This document shows positions 58,281 to 64,000 of a DNA stretch of 64,000 bases, piece after piece. The notes beneath the pieces were generated by a model. The model had not been told where the DNA came from and made no database searches. It was given only the letters and a program-made list of their open reading frames with translations. Made by a program: the position numbers and the translations under genes. This DNA is from Tetragonia tetragonoides (lineage: Eukaryota > Streptophyta > Magnoliopsida > Caryophyllales > Aizoaceae): positions 26,124,001 to 26,188,000 of the forward strand of contig CM076152.1 in NCBI GenBank assembly GCA_038025085.1, written 5' to 3'. The stretch's first letter is position 1; the number at the start of each line of letters is the position of its first letter.

Positions 58281-59153
58281 GCTGAATAAAAGCGCTTTGG
58301 TGCTTTCCTTATTTTTTTTTTCCCGCGTGCCTTCTTCTTCATTGTCGAGAGCCATTGTCGAAAGCTTCCCCATTGTTGAGTGCTCCACTTTGCTTGAGGT
58401 AAGTCAATTCTTGACCATTTCCTCGGTTTTTTTCTTGAACTTGCTTATTTTTCCGCCTAATTGCTGAATTTTTGGTTGCATGTTTGAATGGGTGTTTGTT
58501 TGTTACGAATCTGAAACTTTTATTTTCCCACTTGTAGAGAGAGAAACTTCATTGTGTTCCCAAGTATGACCGAAGCCTTTTCCGCACCAGGTTACCTTCT
58601 ACTAGAGCACCTCCGACTGGTCACGCGGATGGAGCTCGACTGTACCAGGAGTCTTTCATGCGGCTAGACTCGTGCCCGCTTGTAGTTTGGAACCGCAGTG
58701 TTCTGTTACCGGATAGGCGGATTCATCTATCTGACTTAGAGCTGGTATGTTTTCTGACTCTCCCTTTTTTTCAGTTCAGTATATTTGAACTGAAAATTGG
58801 AACTGTTAGTGCTTCGGCACACGAACAAATTGAGACTTGTACTGGATTGGTGGCCAGCTATATATAATTTGTGTAGAATTATTTTAGCTGTTTTTGTAGT
58901 ATCTGGGGTGTTGAGGAAAATTTGTTTGTTGTAGGGTGTTGGTGTTTTGTTGCAGGCTCATGGGGCTACCTCCCATTGGGCTATGATGCTGGAAGACCTT
59001 TTCGGTGGGGGCTAGGAATTTGGTATTGGGCTCGAGTCTTGATGAGTTCTTGACTGTCATCCCTTCTTGTCACGAGGGGGATTCTAGGATTATTTCCAGG
59101 GGGTTACTGGAGAGGTTTTGGGATTCCACGAACACTTTCCATACACCTGTAGG
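58281..59153 (+). pseudogene. Antisense spliced gene 1 of element E, cut by F
   Basis: The counterpart of 39607-40964. The first exon is noncoding and ends CTTGAG at 58398 with donor GTAAGTC. Intron 58399-58537 ends CACTTGTAG. Exon 2 (58538-58744) reads YDRSLFRTRLPS, GHADGARLY, WNRSVLLPD; its ATG segment (about 42 bp relative to B) is deleted. Intron 58745-58955 (GTATGT...TTGCAG) is in phase 0. Exon 3 reads AHGATSHWA, then a one-base insertion near 59010, then EFLTVIPSCH and IISRGLLERFWDSTNTFHTPVG. The last part resembles the start of the plant mobile domain (ERW...THTFHLP-type). The insertion of F at 59154 ends it. Confidence 0.58.
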
Positions 59154-60669
59154 TGTAACATCCCCGAATTCGCAACGATTTCCTGGGAACTATCGATTTC
59201 CATACAGAAGAAAAAGAGAAGAAACAAAAGAAAACAAAAATAAGATAAACTGAATAAACCTTGTACATACCCAGTAAAAACACTTTCACAAACCTTACCT
59301 GGGTTTTACAAGAATCATTGAAATTCATTTGCATGCACAAGTAGTCATACAATCAAGCACACATATACTCAATATTCAATTACATACAACTCTTGCTTTA
59401 GTGATCACTCAAACACCGATCGATAAACCATCTTGATTAGAGTAATAAGAGAGCAAATAGAACAGCAATTACCCATATTGTTCATAGATAGATATACACA
59501 TGCCATGGACTAGTGTATACTCACACTACCTCTAACATAATAATCGATATGTAGAGAAATTAACAATGGGGAATGATCCATCCCGAACACACTACGAGGT
59601 GTCTATAAAAGTAACTTGGGAATCACGCATCCCTAGACTACATCAATTAGATAAGTCTCGATAGCTCGACTACTCCTAGGGATCCATTAGGAGTCTTATT
59701 CTCATTTAATTCAATTCACATACTTGCATTGATTGACCTGTACAACGAGACCACGACATACTACTTCACTTCATGCTCATGATAATGAATAATAATAACG
59801 ACGATAATGACATAAAGGCATATTAACAATAGTCATGCTTCATATATGTCTAACGAAATTTCGGCAGCACTTTCGTAGTAAATCATGATATCAAAAAGTT
59901 ACACTTTCACAAATAACATCCGATGAATATAATAGGTGCTCATTAGCACTCAATAATAACCCATTCCAAATAGCACATATTATCATATCATAATAATTTA
60001 GAAATTCAACATCGTCATACATGCTCAATAATTAGCATATGAACTAATTAATTAACGAAACTTCATAAACTTGTCATACTCAATATAAATCATATTTGCA
60101 GAGAAGAATATCATTCTAACTTCTCATAATTAGCGACGATATAATTTAGTCATGCTTCGTACATTAAATTCACAATAATAATCAATTAGCACTTAACACA
60201 TCAAAATAGTTTTGATGGGGCTTTGGAAAGAGTTAGGCACAATCGCTTACCTATCAAACGCTCACTAAGCAGTAGGTAACTTGGCTAATCACAACCCGAT
60301 CTCGCTTGTCAGTTTGGTCCTAATTAAAAATAATTATCGAGAAATAATTAGTAAATACGAAAATCTAAACAGTAGTAAAACTGTAAACAAATATTTTTAT
60401 TAAATTCTTTGATTTATTTTAACCAATCTAGGCTTTTGAAAAACTGGATTCGGACTCCGAACGAGTACAGAAAAATAAAAGTAATTATTAAATAATACTG
60501 AAAATACGAAATTAATTAAAACGAAAATATTAAACGAAACCCTAATCGGTTTTTCGAGTCTAGGCCGTGATACACCAAGCATGGGGACCCACGACCTAGC
60601 CCATCACAAAGACCACCACCCACTGACCACCATGGTCGGCGGTGGCTCGCCGGCGCACCGAGGACGGAG

Positions 60670-60743
<74 letters not shown>

Positions 60744-61452
60744 AGGAGCGACGGGCAAGGTCCCATCGCGTCGGCCACCCGCTGGCGACCACCCAGGCGC
60801 AGCCTGGTGGCGCGGCGGTGGTGCGACAACCACGACCGACGAAAACAAGGGAGGGGGAAAAACAGAGCATGGGGGAGAGAGAAAGGAAAAGAGAGAGAAA
60901 GAAAGAGGGAGAAGGAGGAGCAGCTAACCTTGGTGGTGGCCCTGGCTTCTCCGGCGACTGGCGGCCGAGTAAGGGGGGAGGCCGAGAGAGAGAGAGAGAG
61001 ATGCGGTGGAGAGAGAGAGTGTGTGTGAAACGTGTGAGAGGAGAGAGAAAAGAGAGAGAGTGTGCCGTGAGGGAGGAGATAGAATTGGGTTTTGGCTGAG
61101 TTTTGTAAGCTGATGAACTAACCCATCTCTTACTTTATATAGGTGCTTAGTCAAGGAAAGTCAAACCCTACTAGAATTAGGATTATTTTCTGATTTAATA
61201 ATTAATTGAAACACCATTAAAACTAATTAAAACAATATGAGCAAGCCTCATTCATGTACAAAAATCATTTTAATTAAATCCCTCAACTTGATAATTATAA
61301 ATCCCGAAATTCCCATAATAATAATTAATATTATTATGGCTTAATTTGAGTAAATCGAATCGTTAAATAAATATACGATTTAAATCTTCAAAACTATTTA
61401 TAAATGAATTATAAATCAATATTATAATTATAGAAAATATTAAGGTGTCACA
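59154..61452 (-). repeat. 3' LTR of F (2,299 bp)
   Basis: Starts TGTAACATCCCCGAATTCG and ends AAGGTGTCACA (others GGGGTATCACA). Its first about 45 bp are C/D-like (CAACGATTTCCTGGGAACT) before it jumps to the segment starting ATACAGAAG, so most of the C/D-specific part is missing. TATA box at 61143-61133. Confidence 0.87.
60674..60735. repeat. (GA)n microsatellite, about 62 bp
   Basis: A dinucleotide run in the LTR of F at the position equivalent to 52832-52907 in D, ending in a G run. Frames across it are artefacts. Confidence 0.9.
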
Positions 61453-61715
61453 TTCTACCCTCCTTAAAAGAAGTTTCGTCCCAAAACATGAAACAAGAAA
61501 ATCACTTCTCAACGATGAAACGAGTTTACCCATACGAAGGTATAAAACAATTTTAGGACAACGACAATGCAATGCATTTACTACGGTTGTGAACTATGTC
61601 GATTAGCAATGTAGCATGCAATGCTAGAACATGCAACTTGTGCAAAGCGGTAAACAAACACGAATTTACTAGGTGTGACATTCTACCCTCCTTAAAAAGG
61701 GTTTCGTCCTGAAAC
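61453..61715 (-). promoter_or_regulatory. PPT of F and duplicate
   Basis: The minus-strand PPT (AAGGAGGGTAGAA) abuts the LTR at 61453. A second copy with TTTTTAAGGAGGGTAGAA lies at about 61680-61698. The hairpin arm is imperfect (GTTTCG/TGAAAC). Confidence 0.5.
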
Positions 61716-64000
61716 TCAAATGGAATTAGTACCTTCGAGAAAGAGTTTTGGGTACTTCTCGCGCATCATGGATTCAGCTTCCAATGTTGCCTCTTCTTGA
61801 CCATGACGGGACCAAATAACTTTCACAATCGGAATAGTCTTTGTGCGAGTCGAGCGCTCCTTGCGGTCGGTGATCTCGATCTGACGTTCCTCATACGTTA
61901 AGCTCTTGTCAAGTTCGATCGTTTCAGGTGGACGACATGAGTTGGATCATGTACGTATCCTTTCAGTTGAGAGACGTGAAAGACATTGTGGACCTTCTCA
62001 AGTTCCACATGCAAAGCTAAACGATAAGCAACTTCACCAATCCTCTCTAGGATTTCATAAAGTCCAATGTAACGAGGACCCAACTTCCCCTTACGACCAA
62101 AACGCATAACGCCCTTGGTAGGAGATACTCGCAAAAGTACCTTACTTCCTACCTCAAATTCTTCAGGTCTACGACCTCTATCTGCGTATGATTTCTGGCG
62201 ATCTTGTGCACTTCGCATATTCGTCTGGATCACCTTCACAATGTCGACAGTCTGCTGGATCATTTCAGGACCCAAAACTGCAGTCTCGCTAATGTCGTTC
62301 CAACATACAAGCGATCTACACTTCCTACCATACAAGGCTTCATATGGTGCTCGATCAATGCTTGAGTGATAGCTACTTTTGTAAGAAAATTCGATCAACG
62401 GAATGTGCTTTATCCCACGAACATTGATATTCGAGGGCACATGCTCGAAGCATATCCTCCAGAGTCTGGATTGTTCTTTCCGTCTGACCATCTGTTGCAG
62501 GATGAAAAGTGGTACTAAACTTCAATTTGCTTCCGAAAGCTTCTTGTAGTTTCTGCCAGAAGTTAGAGAGAAATCTCGAGCCTCTATCTGAAACAATATC
62601 TTCAAGTACACCATGAAGTCTCATGACATCCTTGACGTACGCGTCAGCCAGCTTCTCCATTGACACGTGTCATGCATAGGGATGAATCTCGCAACCTTTG
62701 TCAAACGATCTACACCCACCCAAATGGCGTTGTTCTTCTTTTGTGTCAAAGGTAAACTCATATAGAAATCGAAGTCCATTTCCACGTTGGAACTTCCAGT
62801 GATTGTACCATTCCACCTGGCCTTTTATGTTCGATCTTGACTTTCTGACATGTCAAACACTTCGCTACAAACTAATCGACATCTTGTTTCATGCCTTTCC
62901 ACCAGAACACTTGGCTTAGATCTTTGTACAGCTTGTCTCCACCAGGATGTACAGAATACGGCGTATTATGAGCTTCACCCAGAATCTGACTTTTGATATC
63001 TGGGTCATTGGGTACGCAAACACGTTCTCTAAATCTCATAGTTCCATCTTGGCCCAAAGTGAAGTCCTTCGACCTACCCTCGTCTTTGTGGTTTAGAATC
63101 CGCTGAAGATCCTCATCACCACTTTGCTTATCCTTGATCTAGTCTAGCAACGTTGGTGGAACGGTCATATGTGCTAAGGTTCATTGAACGTCACCTTGAA
63201 ACACAATCTCCACCTCGACACTTTGCAAGTCACGTATGATCTCCTCAGGAAGCACTAAAGCAGTGTTTAACGAATGTCGAGTCTTCCTACTCCAAGCATC
63301 AGCGACTACGTTCGCTTTACCCTCATGGTACTGGATATCGATGTCGTACTCCATCAGAAGTTCTAGCCATCTCCTTTGGCGCATGTTCAATTCTTTCTAC
63401 GTAAAGATATAATTGAGACTCTTGTGATCAGTAAACATCTTGACTGCGGAACCATACAGGTAATGTCCCCAAATCTTCAATGCAAATACCACAGCAGCAA
63501 GTTCTAGATCGTGCGTAGGATAGTTATCTTCATGCTTCTTCAGTTGTCGTGAGGCGTAAGCCACGACCTTTCCATGTTGCATCAAAACACACCTTAAGCC
63601 ATGCTTAGACGCGTCAGTGCAGACCTCATATCCTTTCGGTCTTGACGGCAATGTCAAGATAGGTGCACTTGTAAGACGTTTCTTCAACTCTTGGAAAGCA
63701 TTCTCACACTTGTCGGACCATACGAACTTTGTCGTTTTCTTCATCAAATTCGTGATTGGCTGCGCAATCTTTGAAAAACCTTCTACAAATCGTCTATAGT
63801 AGCCAGGAAGTCCAAGAAAACTCCGAACTTCGGTCACAGTCCTTGGTCTTGGCCAATCTGTAACAGCTCGAATCTTCTCTGGATCTGGCCACTCCATCCT
63901 TAGACACCACGTGTCCTAAGAAAGATATCGTGTCTAACCAAAACTCACACTTTGACAACTTGGCATAAAGTTGATGTCTTCGCAAAATATCCAAGACAGT
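61716..64000 (-). pseudogene. Broken pol of element F (3' part)
   Basis: From the right edge downward: the end of RT ([10 protein letters not shown]), a shift near 63890, RNase H ([19 protein letters not shown] with the Asp kept), [12 protein letters not shown], a shift near 63180, integrase zinc region ([14 protein letters not shown]) ended by a stop after KQDVD at 62872, core (SDRGSRF with Gly for the usual Asp between the two Arg, GQTERTI), a shift near 62420, GPEMIQQTVDIVKV, YIGLYEILERIGEVA and the chromodomain-like tail ending at the TGA 61718-61716. Inactive. Confidence 0.85.

Larger units (their letters stand above)
55933..59153 (-). mobile_element. Tat/Ogre-like element E, interrupted by F
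   Basis: A minus-strand copy of the B family. The 3' LTR is at 55933-57169, followed at higher coordinates by the PPT, the tandem repeat array and the antisense gene (which lies on + here). It is cut at 59154 by insertion of F; the remainder probably continues beyond the window, past F. Confidence 0.82.
59154..64000 (-). mobile_element. Tekay/Del-like chromovirus F (partial, runs off the window)
   Basis: A minus-strand element inserted in E. The 3' LTR is at 59154-61452, then the PPT, the end of pol at 61716 and pol up to RT at the window edge. The left TSD would be GTAGG (59149-59153); the right one is outside. It is closest to A by its short LTR type and by pol sequence. Confidence 0.88.

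Noticed and set aside
57996..58388. 130-codon minus-strand ORF in E
   Set aside because: Not conserved in the matching region of B and lies over the promoter and first exon of the antisense unit.
60581..61099. 172-codon + strand ORF in the LTR of F
   Set aside because: Low-complexity Arg/Glu repeat over (GA)n; not conserved as protein in the other LTRs.
1..64000. Bacterial-type systems, CRISPR arrays, operons, rRNA or tRNA genes
   Set aside because: None seen; all repeats are explained by LTR retrotransposons, microsatellites and transposon ends, and coding signals are of plant Ty3/gypsy type.

Overview
The window is nuclear DNA from a flowering plant, most likely a dicot, in a repeat-dense intergenic region. 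The evidence is wall-to-wall Ty3/gypsy LTR retrotransposons, plant-type primer-binding sites (TGGTATCAGAGC for initiator Met-tRNA; TGGCGACTCTGCTGGGGA of the Tat/Ogre type), a CACTA-like transposon end, a Stowaway-like end and long (GA)n tracts. I found no conventional host gene, tRNA, rRNA or CRISPR. I cannot name the species.

Two groups of elements make up nearly everything. Group 1 is a Tekay/Del-like chromovirus family, all copies on the minus strand: A (5724-15270), C (25056-37014), D (16445-53444, with insertions) and F (59154 to the window end). Each has 2.3-2.7 kb LTRs (+ strand TGTAACA...TATCACA), a Met-tRNA PBS, an extra ORF upstream of gag, then gag, protease, RT, RNase H, integrase and a chromodomain-like tail. 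Group 2 is Tat/Ogre-like: B (20645-43650, + strand), E (55933-59153, - strand, cut by F) and a diverged relative G (1 to about 5723, - strand). Target-site duplications and reading-frame continuity give the nesting. D sits in unrelated DNA (TSD AGAGA). Its 3' LTR was hit by a foreign solo LTR (16811-18907, TSD CCTGC) and by B (TSD GTGAG). B's integrase gene was in turn hit by C (TSD CGCAT/CACAT). F is inserted in E. Removing the insertions leaves D at about 11.9 kb, matching C at 11,959 bp.

All gag-pol genes are broken by stops and frameshifts. B has also lost its protease, RT and RNase H region, and only gag remnants and integrase remain. The most interesting content is non-canonical. (1) The Tekay-like copies carry a conserved ORF of about 310-330 codons between the 5' LTR and gag, with a CxxCW motif. 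(2) B and E carry an antisense, apparently spliced gene whose intron boundaries are conserved between the two copies; in E it runs into a segment resembling the plant mobile domain. (3) B has a second antisense ORF of about 460 codons with its own TATA box, still open in an otherwise ruined element. (4) A palindrome, GCCGCTAGCGGC, recurs near each candidate promoter of the B/E family (LTR and both antisense units). (5) B and E have a tandem-repeat block before the 3' LTR. (6) In the Tekay-like elements the polypurine tract/LTR edge is duplicated just after pol, with two back-to-back hairpins at the pol stop.

Layout: 1-5723 G; 5724-15270 A; 15271-16444 non-LTR flank; 16445-53444 D containing the solo LTR, B and C; 53445-55932 flank with CACTA-like and Stowaway-like ends; 55933-59153 E; 59154-64000 F.
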